NCBI GenBank assembly: GCA_019925095.2
Contig: CM034398.1
Span: 12,043,001 to 12,107,000 of the forward strand
Source of the DNA: Dendrolimus kikuchii
Lineage: Eukaryota; Arthropoda; Insecta; Lepidoptera; Lasiocampidae
Reading direction: 5' to 3'
Length of the DNA stretch: 64,000 bases
Shown: positions 34,801 to 44,431 of the stretch, piece by piece
How the letters are laid out: every line of letters starts with the position of its first letter
Position numbering within the stretch: the first letter of the stretch is position 1
Notes under the pieces: generated by a model
Told to the model about the DNA's origin: nothing
What the model saw: only the letters and a program-made list of their open reading frames with translations
The model's database searches: none
Position numbers and translations under genes: made by a program

Positions 34801-35990
34801 AGGAATGAAATTTAAAAAAATATTTTATTATTAAAGGACGATGAGGATATTCGTTCCAATTATTTTCAAATAATGTTGTATTTACAATACTTGTTGTACT
34901 ATAACAAAAAAGTAAAAATTGTATTTTTTAAATCAACACAAAATTAACTAATTAATTCAAGGTGGCTAAGCTGGTATATTTATAAAGAATATCTAGTTAT
35001 TTCATGACAATACAGGGTATGACTGAAAGGAAATTGCTGTATCGTCCGTGATCCGATTGACTTATTTGAAGTAAAAAATACACATGTACAACAATGCAAT
35101 TAAAAATATGCTTTATGCACATAATTTAATATCTACTAATTAGGTACTGTTAGGTTAGGTTACTGTAATATTCAACAATAGAATTTACTCCAGTTCTAAA
35201 AGTCTACTCTATACTTTATTTATTTAAATATGTATGTAGCAATCTTTTCATCGTTTTCCTTCGCCGTTGACACGCGATAAATGTAACAACTTGCATATTA
35301 GTTCAAAAAGCTGTCTGTTGGCGAATTCTTTTCGTTCGTGAGGAAGCGCTGTTACCATAAGCATTGTGCCACCACCATTTCATGAAATAAATAGAAAATA
35401 AGAATTATAATTATATATTCACATAATATGCAAGTTGTCTCCATAATTACATACAAATATAGTATCACGCCTCTGTCCCACAGGGGAGGACAAAGACTGA
35501 ATTTCCAGAACATATTTCGCTTTATCTAATTTCGTTAAATGCACGTCTGTTAAGTATAGGTACTTTTTTACTGACCCTTGTTTATAATTACAATTTTACT
35601 CTACTATTAATTGGTTAGGTTTATATAGGTTAAGCTTTCTTCATTGTTTTTAATATATTGTATATAAAATACATATTAATGTTTATTTACCTTTTCGTTA
35701 ACAGAGTCTAAAGGTTTCTCCGGTAGTTTTCCAAGAGGCGCAGGAGGAACTGGTGTATTATTTAGATTTTCTGGCGATGGATCAAACGCATTATTAACGC
35801 GCTCGCCATTTTCTACAGTAACCTCGTTCGAATCCTAAAAACGTAATTCACTTAGTACACGAAGTGAGAATTATTATATTTCTCATCAGTATTCTACACT
35901 TACGGTCGTATTCATATTGAGTTTAGAACCATAAAAAATCCTTCAAATTTACTCTAACTCAACATGAATAAAACGGTTAATATTTACCAT
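25637..35990 (-). CDS. Transporter gene A: KAAT1/CAATCH1-like SLC6 amino-acid transporter (14 coding exons, 636 aa)
   Basis: Coding exons (minus strand, 5' to 3'): 35990-35988, 35834-35691, 33932-33668, 32224-32014, 31159-31116, 30187-30040, 29761-29683, 29598-29495, 27874-27682, 27484-27308, 26848-26749, 26639-26460, 26213-26119, 25804-25637. They sum to 1911 nt in one frame with GT..AG introns. SLC6 hallmarks are TM1 [21 protein letters not shown]3 GTGYAQAL...YY, the EL2 cysteine pair [13 protein letters not shown]6 [18 protein letters not shown]7 TTLDTFTS and TM8 LGIGS. Gly, not Asp, at the TM1 substrate site points to amino acids. The TM7 Asp (residue 342) followed by Thr matches the D338-T339 pair of Manduca KAAT1 (recalled), which governs cation choice. 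The family length (about 630 aa) fits. The inferred role is K+/Na+-driven neutral amino-acid uptake in gut epithelium. The alternative is a plain Na+ NAAT transporter. Confidence 0.88.
26119..26213 (-). CDS. Gene A exon 13: TM12
   Basis: 95 nt, residues 550-581: [20 protein letters not shown] then [11 protein letters not shown]. Starts with two bases of a split codon, ends in phase 0. Donor GGG|GTATGG. Confidence 0.85.
26460..26639 (-). CDS. Gene A exon 12: TM11
   Basis: 180 nt, residues 490-549. It contains [13 protein letters not shown] and the TM11 helix [19 protein letters not shown], then [11 protein letters not shown]. Acceptor TTTACAG, donor A|GTATGT. Same length and phase as gene B exon 12. 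Confidence 0.88.
26749..26848 (-). CDS. Gene A exon 11: TM10
   Basis: 100 nt, residues 457-489: [20 protein letters not shown] then [14 protein letters not shown]. GGxYxxxLxDYY is the usual SLC6 segment here. Donor G|GTAAGA. Confidence 0.88.
27308..27484 (-). CDS. Gene A exon 10: TM8-TM9
   Basis: 177 nt, phase 0 at both ends, residues 398-456. [20 protein letters not shown] covers the Na2-site helix, where LGIGS replaces the LGLDS of many family members, as in insect nutrient transporters. TM9 follows ([17 protein letters not shown]). Confidence 0.9.
27682..27874 (-). CDS. Gene A exon 9: TM7 and extracellular loop 4
   Basis: 193 nt, residues 333-397. It encodes [20 protein letters not shown], then [33 protein letters not shown]342 stands where most SLC6 proteins have the Na1/Cl-ligating Asn. 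It is two codons longer than gene B exon 9, in the loop around QLGYDDINQ. Confidence 0.9.
28000..28960 (-). repeat. GC-rich transposon debris in gene A intron, including an R1-clade tail
   Basis: A mosaic of higher GC than the intron around it. Two similar stretches, ACTCACTAAAACTACCTGCG (near 28,183) and CCACTAAACTCGAACCTGCG (near 28,519), show internal duplication. An R1-type coding tail reads on the minus strand at 28,843-28,733, which suggests 3' UTR sequence extending to lower coordinates. Boundaries and duplications were not resolved. Confidence 0.5.
28733..28843 (-). pseudogene. R1-clade retrotransposon C-terminal tail
   Basis: The minus strand reads [20 protein letters not shown], then an [11 protein letters not shown] end and stop TAA (28,733-28,735). 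The FCE.VM..KEAAER motif matches the tail of the nested R1 fragment at 23,982-24,131, so the two share a clade though not a close copy. Confidence 0.6.
29021..29240 (+). repeat. Repeat block with CCCGGGAATCCCGCGGGAA motifs (family C), copy 2
   Basis: Two near-identical CCCGGGAATCCCGCGGGAAT units (29,024 and 29,182) and the closing AAGCGTGGATGAAGTCGCGG mirror the block at 21,930-22,450. It lies in the gene A intron between exons 8 and 9. Confidence 0.65.
29495..29598 (-). CDS. Gene A exon 8: TM6
   Basis: 104 nt, residues 299-332: [20 protein letters not shown] then [14 protein letters not shown]. It carries the Q..FFSLS..(C/S)G and SYN elements of the substrate, Na1 and Cl sites. Donor AG|GTTAG; the split Arg codon is completed by exon 9. 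Confidence 0.9.
29683..29761 (-). CDS. Gene A exon 7: extracellular loop 3
   Basis: 79 nt, residues 272-298: [20 protein letters not shown] then RITEIS. The LPGA..G...F..P.W..L pattern is standard for SLC6. Same length as gene B exon 7. Confidence 0.88.
30040..30187 (-). CDS. Gene A exon 6: TM4-TM5
   Basis: 148 nt, residues 223-271. [20 protein letters not shown], then [20 protein letters not shown] and [19 protein letters not shown] is the conserved TM4-TM5 loop. Donor CG|GTAAGG. Confidence 0.9.
31116..31159 (-). CDS. Gene A exon 5: end of extracellular loop 2 (micro-exon, 44 nt)
   Basis: Residues 208-222: [14 protein letters not shown]. Acceptor ATTACAG, donor G|GTGAGT. Gene B has the same 44-nt exon ([14 protein letters not shown]). 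Confidence 0.88.
31285..31705 (-). repeat. GC-rich retroelement-like block with a strong hairpin
   Basis: It carries a minus-strand 93-codon open frame (31,705-31,424), probably repeat-derived. Next to it is a hairpin: AATCAGGGGGGAAGTTACTA (within 31,361-31,381) pairs with TAGTAACTTCCCCCCCTGAT (within 31,392-31,413) across a 10-nt loop. It resembles UTR-type LINE sequence of the R1 group but is not proven. It lies in gene A intron 4. Confidence 0.4.
32014..32224 (-). CDS. Gene A exon 4: TM3 and extracellular loop 2
   Basis: 211 nt, residues 138-207. [20 protein letters not shown] is followed by [17 protein letters not shown], the disulfide pair in [10 protein letters not shown], and an N-glycosylation site (MVNATSS). 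In TM3 Leu-Cys stands where many relatives have Trp. Confidence 0.88.
33668..33932 (-). CDS. Gene A exon 3: TM1-TM2
   Basis: 265 nt, residues 50-137. [40 protein letters not shown], then [20 protein letters not shown]. The unwound GLGN of TM1 and NGGGAFL loop are the strongest family signature. Donor G|GTGAGT. Confidence 0.92.
35691..35834 (-). CDS. Gene A exon 2: cytoplasmic N-tail
   Basis: 144 nt, 48 codons, phase 0 at both ends: [20 protein letters not shown], then a Pro-rich [20 protein letters not shown]. Low-complexity, hydrophilic, no membrane segment. Acceptor CGTTTTTAG, donor AAG|GTAAAT. Confidence 0.8.
35903..35976. repeat. Short palindromic MITE-like element, copy 1
   Basis: CGGTCGTATTCATATTGAGT at the left pairs with CTCAACATGAATAAAACGG at the right; the inside is A/T-rich. 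A longer relative with the same GGTC(T/G)TATT..ATATT start lies at 62,861-62,957. This copy sits 11 bp inside intron 1 of gene A. Confidence 0.55.
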
Positions 35991-36060
35991 CGGTGTTTTG
36001 TCAAGGTGTGCGTATGGGTAGTGAAACGCACACCACGTGTGGCGCAGGAGTGAGCATCTG
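35988..36060 (-). CDS. Gene A exon 1: start codon and 5' UTR
   Basis: The start codon ATG (35,990-35,988) is the last codon before donor GTAAAT. Gene B has the same arrangement. A good acceptor-like CTTTTTACAG lies just upstream (36,061-36,070), so the 5' UTR may contain a further exon. An upstream ATG at 36,060 opens an 18-codon reading frame that ends before the main start, a possible small uORF. Confidence 0.6.
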
Positions 36061-36849
36061 TAAAAAGTTTCCCAATAAAATTGAATCAGAGATAATTTCG
36101 TTTCGATATTGTGTTATCTTATTATTTATCATAGTCTAAGCAATTCATTCGGCTTATATTCCATAAACTAGCAGAAATATTGAAGTTCGTTATCAGTCTT
36201 CATATTTCATTTCATTTTTTTGACACATTGAATAAACAAGTTGAACCAAAACATAAATATACAACTTATCATTTTCAAATACCAATTGCCATAATAAAAG
36301 AGTTTAAGGGACGATAAGGTAAAAAAACAAGGTTTAATTATTTATTATAATATTTATTTTATTATAGAAAATTTTCATAACTCCAATATTTGTATGTAAC
36401 GTTTGATTTATTTTTGGGGTTTTAATGTTCTCGAAGAAGAAAATGATTACCACCTAAAGGTAAAATAGAACCTTTGTGGTATCGGCTGTATGCATGTTGT
36501 CTGCCTGTCTTGGCTGAGTATCTCAGCGAAATATGGCTTGAGGTGTGAAATTTGGCTTACTTACGTTATTATTTCTATACAGCTTCGTGTGACTTTGAAA
36601 TTGAAAACTTGATCAGTTCAACATTTAGGTAAACTTTAGATGATCATCATCATCCATCAGTAAGACAAACGCATGATGCTCCACAAATACTGTCAGACAA
36701 TCTTGGACTAAAAAAATCTCCAAACAAGGCAAGACAGTTTTATAGAATTTTATTTTATGGTTTTACCAAAGTATTGCGCGAATTAATTAAACATTAAAAC
36801 AGACAAAAATACACAAACAGTAAAAATTGCCCGTAATCCCTATTAATAT

Positions 36850-37200
36850 CATAGATGCGAAAGTAACTCTGTCTGTACGTCCGTCCGTCGGTCTTTCTGT
36901 CTGTCTGTCACGTTTTCACGGAAAAACTATGGGACCGATTTGGCTGAAACTCAGTACATACAGTACATAAATATCAGTTCATATTTTCGATACCGGGAAT
37001 GAACATAGCATACTTTTTATTCTGAAAAATGGGATAGTTTTCGGGATAAAAATATATTTTTCTCTTTGTTTGTTATGCTTTTACTAAAACGCTACTAGAC
37101 CGATTTGGCTGAAATTTGATATATATGTAATTTTAATATTGAGAGTAGACACAGGATACTTTTTATCCCGGTATATAGGATAGGTTTTGGGATAGATTTA
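36850..37200 (+). repeat. Dispersed repeat family D
   Basis: Opens with GTCTGTACGTCCGTCCGTCG, contains CACGGAAAAACTATGGGACC and GATTTGGCTGAAACTCAGTA, and GGATACTTTTTATCCCGG. The block at 37,500-37,790 has the same layout, and 9300-9490 is a degenerate relative. This is a common non-coding repeat layout in Lepidoptera (recalled). Confidence 0.55.
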
Positions 37201-37252
37201 TGTAAAGGTTATCCCAGAAAGTAGAATATGTCATTTTGTGATTTTCCATTTT

Positions 37253-37375
37253 GTTTATTTTGGTAAATTTGGTCATTTTGGTCAATTTGACCATTTTGGT
37301 CATTTGGTCATTTTGGTAATTTTCGTCAATTTGGTAATTTTGGCCAATTTGGTCATTTGGGTCATTTATGTAGTT
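37253..37375. repeat. Tandem repeat, about 9-bp unit TTTTGGTCA
   Basis: Around a dozen imperfect units such as TTTTGGTCA, TTTGGTCA, TTTTGGTAA and TTTGGTCATTTTGGT run in a row. They produce a spurious minus-strand frame rich in Asn/Asp/Gln/Lys/Thr. A local minisatellite inside a repeat-rich spacer. Confidence 0.8.
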
Positions 37376-37499
37376 TACAGATAGATAAACGGGGGATAGA
37401 TAAATAAAACTAGAATGGGTTGAAATAAAGGATGAAAGTTTGTATGGGAGACCAATCATTTCTTAAGTTTATAGTTATATAAATTTATCGTTTATAAAA

Positions 37500-37790
37500 A
37501 AAATGCGATAGTAATTCGATCTGTCTGTCTGTTAAGCCTTCACGGAAAAACTACTAGGAGTACTAGATCGGTTTTACTGTTATTTTGTTTAAATATAGTT
37601 GGCATATAAATATTTTTCATCCCGGGAGATGGGATAGTTTGCGATATAAAATGAAGTCAATCTTCCGGGGGCAAATAGCACTAACATAAACATTTAATAC
37701 AATGTAACCTGTATTAACGCCTACTGTTGAAATAAGAGGTACGCACTAGAGTTTGACCCGCGGCGCAGCTGCGGGGTAAACTCTAGTTAA
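37500..37790 (+). repeat. Dispersed repeat family D, second block
   Basis: CTGTCTGTCTGTTAAGCCTT, CACGGAAAAACTACTAGGAG, CATCCCGGGAGATGGGATAG and a closing GACCCGCGGCGCAGCTGCGG followed by GGTAAACTCTAGTT, a typical end for this type of repeat. Confidence 0.55.
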
Positions 37791-39649
37791 CTGATATTTT
37801 TAGATTTTATTGATATTGTAGAATAAAAAATTGTTATACTTAAGCTATATTTAATTTTTGTTATAATATCTAATTAATAATCATGTATAGGTATATCACC
37901 TAGATTTCATGAGCCATTTGACATATCGTAGGATTTAATGCGGTAATTGCCTGATTTCACATGTTATCAAAGTATACCTACTTTATAATTTTCAGAACTT
38001 TTCTTTGAGTAGAAAGTAAATGACATAAATAAGAGGCTGCATTTCATTCATCAAAATGAGCTAGATCAGTTTATTTTATAGTGAAAACAGAATGTCATTC
38101 AAGCGGTATTAAAAAGCAATACTCAGTAGGTGTTTGTTTGCGTTTACTAGTTGCTTGAACTTTTGATCGTGTAATGTTACAGCCTCTATAACAGCTTTCG
38201 AAGTGCCCGAACGACCCTTCGGCCAACGAGAGGCCTGGTGATCAATCTTGTGTCAAGCGCTCATGATCCACCTAGGTAACATTGCAAGCCTTTTTCACTT
38301 AAATCTTCCTTTACTTCTTATATAGTTTCTTCACTTATTTGGAACATAATTAACTTGTCGTATTAATGTAATTTATGTTACTGTTTATAAAGTTGTTAAA
38401 GTAGTATCTACCGAAAAAGTTCCAGTAATGCTATAAACGGAATAAAGTCAGGGTGTATTTCCGCGTTCATAATTTTGATCTTTACTTCCAAATAAGTATC
38501 GGAAAGACGTCTGTGGCTGAATTTACAGAACAGAAGATTTACATCCCGAAGATCACACAGTAATAATATTTTCACTTTAGAAGTCCATAAAAACATATCT
38601 TATTTCAATCTCATTGTCAGAATACCTAATTTAGTTATAAGTAAGTCATTTTCAGTCTTTCAAATATTTTTGTTTATATTTTAGTCGTAAGGTTTTGTAA
38701 TGATTGTAGTTTTGCGCATCAATAAATAAAAGATTATTTTTAAGTATTTAGTTCATAATTTAGTGATTATAGAAACAGGTAAAACCTCAAAATGCCATAA
38801 ATAAAAAATACATTTAGATAATTAAATAGAAATTGTTTTGAGTACGTAATTTATGACGAATGAAGATATTTTACTATCGTTTAATAAGTTAATCCATTTA
38901 TATGCGATAAATTAAAGGTTAATAGGTATCCCGCTGTTCTTAATCACGTCATTACAATTTTATCATGTCATGATTAATGAATACATTAGTTCTGCGAATG
39001 TCACTACCATCTCTGTCATTTCCTTACTATCCTAATCTTAGATTATATGAATTACATCATTGTATTTGATCATAATTCACATAGTTTTGCAGAATATTCA
39101 AAATAACTTATTGTGGGATCTTTTCCATGTATCAACCATACCTACAATTAAGGACCAACGTCCTTATATCGTCCGTATAACGTCCTCCCAGCATATTACA
39201 ATTAACATGCTACAACATCCTTTACAATCCTGAAAGAAAAATACTGGCAATTGCAAATGTCAAAAGCTCCTAAATTCTACAATATTTAGGTGTCGCTACA
39301 TGTAATCGTTTTATTATGTTGAATTATTTAAAACATTTTAAATAGATATTTGATGTACGGTTTAGCAGCTTTACGGTTATGTTTTTAGTCTCCTTTCATG
39401 TTTACTACGAACGTTACTGCTATATGTAACAACTAATATGCTTCTTGGCAGCCGACTACCATGGACGTAGATAATGTAGCTCTTAAGAGTGCTTTAAAAA
39501 CATGGAAGAAGAAAGTATGCTTCTATACATTTAAATATATTTTTAATAATATAATGGGATCTGAACACTTGACCATCTACAAAGTATAAGTACATAAATG
39601 TATAACTACATTCCTTATCGGTGATCAACATATCAACTGCAACTTTGTA

Positions 39650-40000
39650 TTTTGACAAGCTTTTATTTAGCTTGCAATGGATGTCGTCCTATTTATGTAT
39701 GTATGTATGTTCAGGTGGAATCTTGCAAGTTAAATTTGACCAACTTCCCGTTTTTCGATTGAGCTGAAATTTTGCACGCATAAGTATGTATATCGCGTGA
39801 CAATGCAGTAACATGGTATCATGGAGCTGATCTGATAATAAAGTCGGAAGGTGGCCATAGGAACTCTTGCAGTACTAAACAAGATAGACCCATCGTGTTC
39901 GGGCTCGTTTTATTTATCTTGGCTAGCACTCTGCTGCTACATGACATCCAGGACCTCAAAAGCTTATATTTAAAAAGCTTTTTAAGTGTAATTTTATTAT
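39650..40000 (+). repeat. Unclassified dispersed repeat with a TGTA run
   Basis: Begins with the small palindrome-like AAGCTTTTATTTAGCTT, then TATGTATGTATGTATGTT (39,694-39,715), CTTCCCGTTTTTCGATTGAG and a GC-richer end. It resembles repeats I remember from insect genomes, but there is no second copy in this window. Confidence 0.35.
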
Positions 40001-40474
40001 TTTTAGTGATGTTGCAGTTTGAATTAAGCAATATAGTAAGAAATATAAATGGCAATATCATGTTATTAGGTACTACACAATAACATAAACCCTCGTTTAC
40101 TCTATCTACTCACAAAATGTTTTTGCTTAATTTTATATTTTCTTTTCAGAAATACAGAATATTTGGCGAAAACTTGAAGAGTGTGTTTTGCTGTGCATTT
40201 TTTTTTGCAAAAAACGTATTGGTAATTATAGTTAAAAGCGAACAATAGTTCTAGGATTTTGCTCCTTTTTAGCGAGGAATTATGTGTTCCTGTTGAACAT
40301 ATCATTTGTTTAGTAAAAAGAGCCTATTCGATCTACCACAAAAACTCCCACATTTGGCGTCAGTTATAAACCTCCATTTGCGATGAGGTTTTACTTTGAA
40401 TGTTATGCTAAAATTTGAATATTCATACACTTGATACTGTCTAAATAACCCACAAACTCCGTTGGTTTAGGGAC

Positions 40475-40690
40475 CTAAAGTGAGTCGGCGTCTCTCATTT
40501 TCATTTGTCCCGCACTATGTCTTGCCCGTTGAAGCTCGGACAGGTCAGCTTCCACTCTATCTTTCCACCGATACCTAGGACTGCCAACCTATCGGCGACC
40601 GACTGGACGCTCTAAGTATGTTTTTGTTTGTAATTGCTCCAGCCGTTCTACGCGACCAAGCCACGGGGACGTTGAGCCTTTATCATTGTG
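40475..40690 (-). pseudogene. LINE reverse-transcriptase C-terminal fragment
   Basis: The minus strand reads SPWLGRVERLEQLQTKTYLE then RPVGRR-stop-VGSPRYRWKDRV, EADLSELQRARHSAGQMKM and stop (40,475-40,477). The RP.GRR..G.PRYRWKD.VE.DL pattern is the end of a widespread insect LINE protein. One in-frame stop; short and dead. Confidence 0.6.
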
Positions 40691-41496
40691 ATACAGGCTA
40701 GATATACATAGCGAAATATGTTAAAGTGAATCAGGTTGCTATTGCTATAAACTGCGTTCGCTTTACCATGACGACATGATTGCAACAGCGGCACCAAAAC
40801 AACGCGACCGCCTCGCCATCATTTGGGATATATTCGTCTATACTACAGCAACGACGTCATTCGTCGACAAAAGGAACACTAAGCGTTGACCCGGGATATA
40901 AGCGGGCTCTGGTGCCATGATTCATTTAAATCTGTTTAGTAGTTTTCACGTGATGCTTGTACTAACAGATAAAAATTCTTTAATTAATGTATTTTTTTAT
41001 TTAAAATCTTTCTCTTTTTTAAATGCAAACTCCACTTCAACTATTTTTATACATATTCTGGGTATACATGGATCAAAATAGATGATGACATTTGTTTCAA
41101 TTAAATAGTTTACCTGATTGATATACATCTACTAAAAATATAAAAAAGTTGTTTAGATCTATTGATAAGCACAAAAATATTTACATGAGGAGTTAAGAAC
41201 CTCATTTTTCTCATGTCGGTAAATAAAAGAATTTGACATAATGAGTAGAAGGGTTATAAAAACATGATGCGCAGTATAAAATGTTTGTTTATTAAAAAAA
41301 AAATATAACTAGGTTATACATATTATCACACAAATAAATAGCTACTCTTATCTAAATTTAATATTCATATCGCACACACAGTCGCTTAAGTTTAAGTAAC
41401 ACAGCCTACTTTTGTTATTCTTAACACTACAGTAAGTAATAATGTTATAGTCATGAATCTTAATATATGTAATTAGTAATTGGGTACATCTAAGAT

Positions 41497-42340
41497 CATA
41501 GCTGGGCACTGTTAATCAAATAGTTAACTTCGTTAATCGCTAATCCATTACTGAAAAAGTTAACTTCGTTAAAACTTAAAGCGTTACATTTCAGAAAATT
41601 TAACGTTAACCGTTAATCTGTTAGCACGTGATAAAAATTGCATCCTACTTATAAAAACTGTGGGTTCTGGAAGTTACCAGGTTAGAAACAAAAAAAAGAC
41701 GGGTATAATTATTAGAGTGTTTAATATAGGTATGTTGACAAATAATGTTTATTAATTCATTTGGATTAAGGTTTAGAATTTATTTTATTAAGATAGACTA
41801 GTTGCACTCTTGACAAAACACTAATTAGACGAACTAATTTTAAGACGATTTAATAGTAATATATATTATTAGACGAATTGCTATATAGAACACTTACATC
41901 TTAAACGAAACGCTACTAACCCGTCCAATTTATTTGTCAATTTAGTCATCTGACGTAATATGAATATTCCCCTTCATGAATATGTTGAAGTTCTCGTCTG
42001 AAAGCGAGGCTTGTTTCGGCTGTAGTATATCCTTACCCGTGGAGAAAAGACGTTCAACTGCAGCTCTTGAGGGTATAGCAGTATTAATAAACAAATTTGG
42101 GAATATTTGTTCCCCGAGGAATGCCGCATCATTTAACGAGTCTTTCGACTTTATATCTAGCCGCATTTTGACGCGACTTTGAGCTTTGATCTTTAAAGAT
42201 TAACGGACTCTGGGAAATTTAACGAAAGTTAACGAGTCCGTTAACATATTTTTAAGTTAACTTAAAAGTTAATCCGTTACTCGAAATATTAACTTCGTTA
42301 ATTAACGATTAACGGATTAACGAGTTAATACCCAGCTATG
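41497..42340 (-). mobile_element. Non-autonomous hAT element, 844 bp, with intact ends
   Basis: The ends are CATAGCTGGGCA and its inverse TACCCAGCTATG. They are flanked by exact 8-bp duplications TCTAAGAT (41,489-41,496 and 42,341-42,348), the target size of hAT elements. Subterminal sequence is packed with GTTAAC/GTTAACG-like repeats on both sides. The middle keeps the minus-strand end of a hAT transposase. Perfect duplications suggest a fairly recent insertion. Confidence 0.85.
41942..42166 (-). pseudogene. hAT transposase C-terminal dimerisation segment
   Basis: The minus strand reads NTAIPSRAAVERLFSTGKDI, then LQPKQASLSDENFNIFMKGN, the conserved hATC dimerisation motif (S.A.ERLFS.G...). 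The RNase-H-like catalytic core is missing, so the element cannot move by itself. Confidence 0.8.
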
Positions 42341-42523
42341 TCTAAGATACATTTTTCAGTAAAATATTTACATATGAAGACAATACGTTAAAGTACGACT
42401 CACTTTCAGAATATTTTGATTAAACTCCTTATTACTGATTGGACTGACAACAATTATACATTTGTCTTTATTGTTGAGATCAACAGCTATGTTAAAATCT
42501 AATTTGCATGCAACCATTTAGTA

Positions 42524-42835
42524 TTTTTTATTTATTGCAGGAGCTCAGCAGACAGACAGACGGCCCACTTGATGGAAAGCGGTTACGATCGCCTATAGAC
42601 ATTGCAACACCAAAGGTGCTACAAATGCGCTGCTGCTCTCTTAAGGGAGACTGGAACCTGATCACTAATGCCGGAACACAACTCATGGTTGTTATGGCGA
42701 CATACTTTAGACCAGGGGTGGTAGCCATCCAGTCGGGCAAATGTCCTACCACCTGGCTGTGGGTTGGTTTTTTCGCCTCTTACGACAGGCCACCCGGCCG
42801 CAGGAAAATTGTATTGTTTCTCCGTTCCTGCACGG
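42524..42835 (-). repeat. SINE-like family A, copy 2
   Basis: Minus-strand copy, near full length: tail read as TTTTTTATTTATTGCAGG at 42,524, head at CCTGCACGG (42,827-42,835). It carries every block of copy 1 (CTTGATGGAAAGCGGTTACG, GGTGGTAGCCATCCAGTCGG, CGCCTCTTACGACAGGCC). Confidence 0.75.
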
Positions 42836-43069
42836 ATAATGTATATTTTAGTTTCTGGAACACTATCTTATAATACGCGTTAAAATTATGGTACAACCAG
42901 ATTGGTTTCACGAGGCTGCGAAGTTACTAAAGTACAAAAAACCGTGCAACACGGCCATTTATTGCAGAATAACCCCAGCCATAAATATTGGTGTAGTTAA
43001 TTTAAAAAATACGCAAACAAACAAAAATTATACAAATACGAAAATAAGTCGTAATTAGTAGGGTTTGAT

Positions 43070-43440
43070 TCATGGTAGCGGTGGACCATTCATCGACCTC
43101 CGTCCGCCCTGAACGGACAGCTGTGGGTGAGTGTTCTTAGTGGGTCTGTTTTTACCCACCCGCCCTTTCTAACTTCGATATAATAGCGCGCCGTGTCGGT
43201 GTTCGGCATGAGATCATCTCACTTCCCGTAAGTAACCGGACGTTGTCAGAGGTTTGGTTGACCCCGGCTTGTCACGAGGCCTATGGACTACCACCTAACA
43301 GAGTTTGCGAAGTTAACCAGGGACCTTAAAACGGTCGCCTTTGAGAATCGCTTAGTGAAATTGACATATGTGTAGATATACTGGTAGTTATAATTGTAAG
43401 ACATAGCATAAAGTGGAACTTTATGCTATGTCTTACGCTT
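43070..43440. repeat. GC-richer repeat block with family E and an 18-bp hairpin
   Basis: 43,325-43,420 matches family E at 8650-8762. At its end GTAAGACATAGCATAAAG (43,396-43,413) is followed after a 5-nt loop by its exact reverse complement (43,419-43,436). The part 43,070-43,320 has no recognised homology. Confidence 0.5.
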
Positions 43441-44257
43441 TAGGCCCCCAGAATATTTACCCGCATCCGCGGCAATAACCGATGCAACTAACACCGGGGT
43501 GTTCTAAATTTTATTGGTTGTGATGGATATAGCAGAAACGTTAATTACGACCACAGATGAATGTCCCACATTTTCTCACCGTCGGGCAGTCCGTAAACAG
43601 AACTTCACTTCAACTACAATTTTTTTTTTGACTCAGTACCCCAAAAAATCACATAGGTGTGAGGAGTTATCACGTTTTCCTAAAACTTGTTAGGCCTCAA
43701 CATGTGAGAGTAGAACCTATTTTGGTCACTTCTGATTGCTTTAACTTTATGACCATACAAAGTTTGGTTGCATTGGTTACCTACAATTCTATTCGGCACA
43801 TCACGTTCGATAGCCAACATAAACCACCGAAATATATAAAAAAATAAATACATAACTAAATTCATCGTAACACATTGTTTTCATATTTTACCTTACATTT
43901 AGCACCCATTACTCACTAGAATATGAAATACTCGCAGCAATCTTTCATTCATCCAAGTCATTTGTTATATCACACAGCAGCAGAATATGGCAATCATATG
44001 AACCTAATTATTGTAAACTGTGAAATTTCGGTCCCTTTTCTAAGTATGAGGTGGCCATTTCCAGTGAAGAGACAAAATATTAATATTTTTGATATGTCGA
44101 TAAATTCTATCACATTGGTTATGCTCAATACGCTAAGCGATCCCTATTACTCCGCCGACCGCTCAAGATTCGTGTCGGAAACTATAAATACTGTTTCACT
44201 CAATGAACGTATACCAGATAGCTCTTATTACTAAATTATATGATACTATATACAGGT

Positions 44258-44431
44258 CTATAGATGCCGCCTGTAAAGACCCGTTAACGAGTACCAAATA
44301 TGCTTTAACATTGATGTTTTCATTTGATTTTGTTGATCTAATGCTTCCTCCTTGAATAGTTTCCAGCTCCTACGCTCTGCCGGTGAACGCGGTCCCCACG
44401 ATGGCTTCGCTTTGAATGATTTCCGGACAGT
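44258..44431 (-). CDS. Gene B exon 14: cytoplasmic C-tail and stop
   Basis: 174 nt, residues 600-656, stop TAG (44,258-44,260). [20 protein letters not shown], then [17 protein letters not shown] and a terminal LTGLYRRHL. Two codons longer than gene A. No canonical AATAAA within 500 nt downstream on this strand. Confidence 0.85.
   Translation of the reverse strand, partial: TVRKSFKAKPSWGPRSPAERRSWKLFKEEALDQQNQMKTSMLKHIWYSLTGLYRRHL

Larger units (their letters stand above)
36100..41480. other. Intergenic region between the transporters, 5' half
   Basis: No gene-like reading frame. Named repeats are listed separately (36,850, 37,253, 37,500, 39,650, 40,475). The parts 37,800-39,640 and 40,930-41,480 are AT-rich with nothing I recognise. 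Confidence 0.5.

Noticed and set aside
37163..37459. 98-codon minus-strand frame rich in Asn/Asp/Gln/Lys
   Set aside because: Product of the TTTTGGTCA tandem repeat, not a gene.
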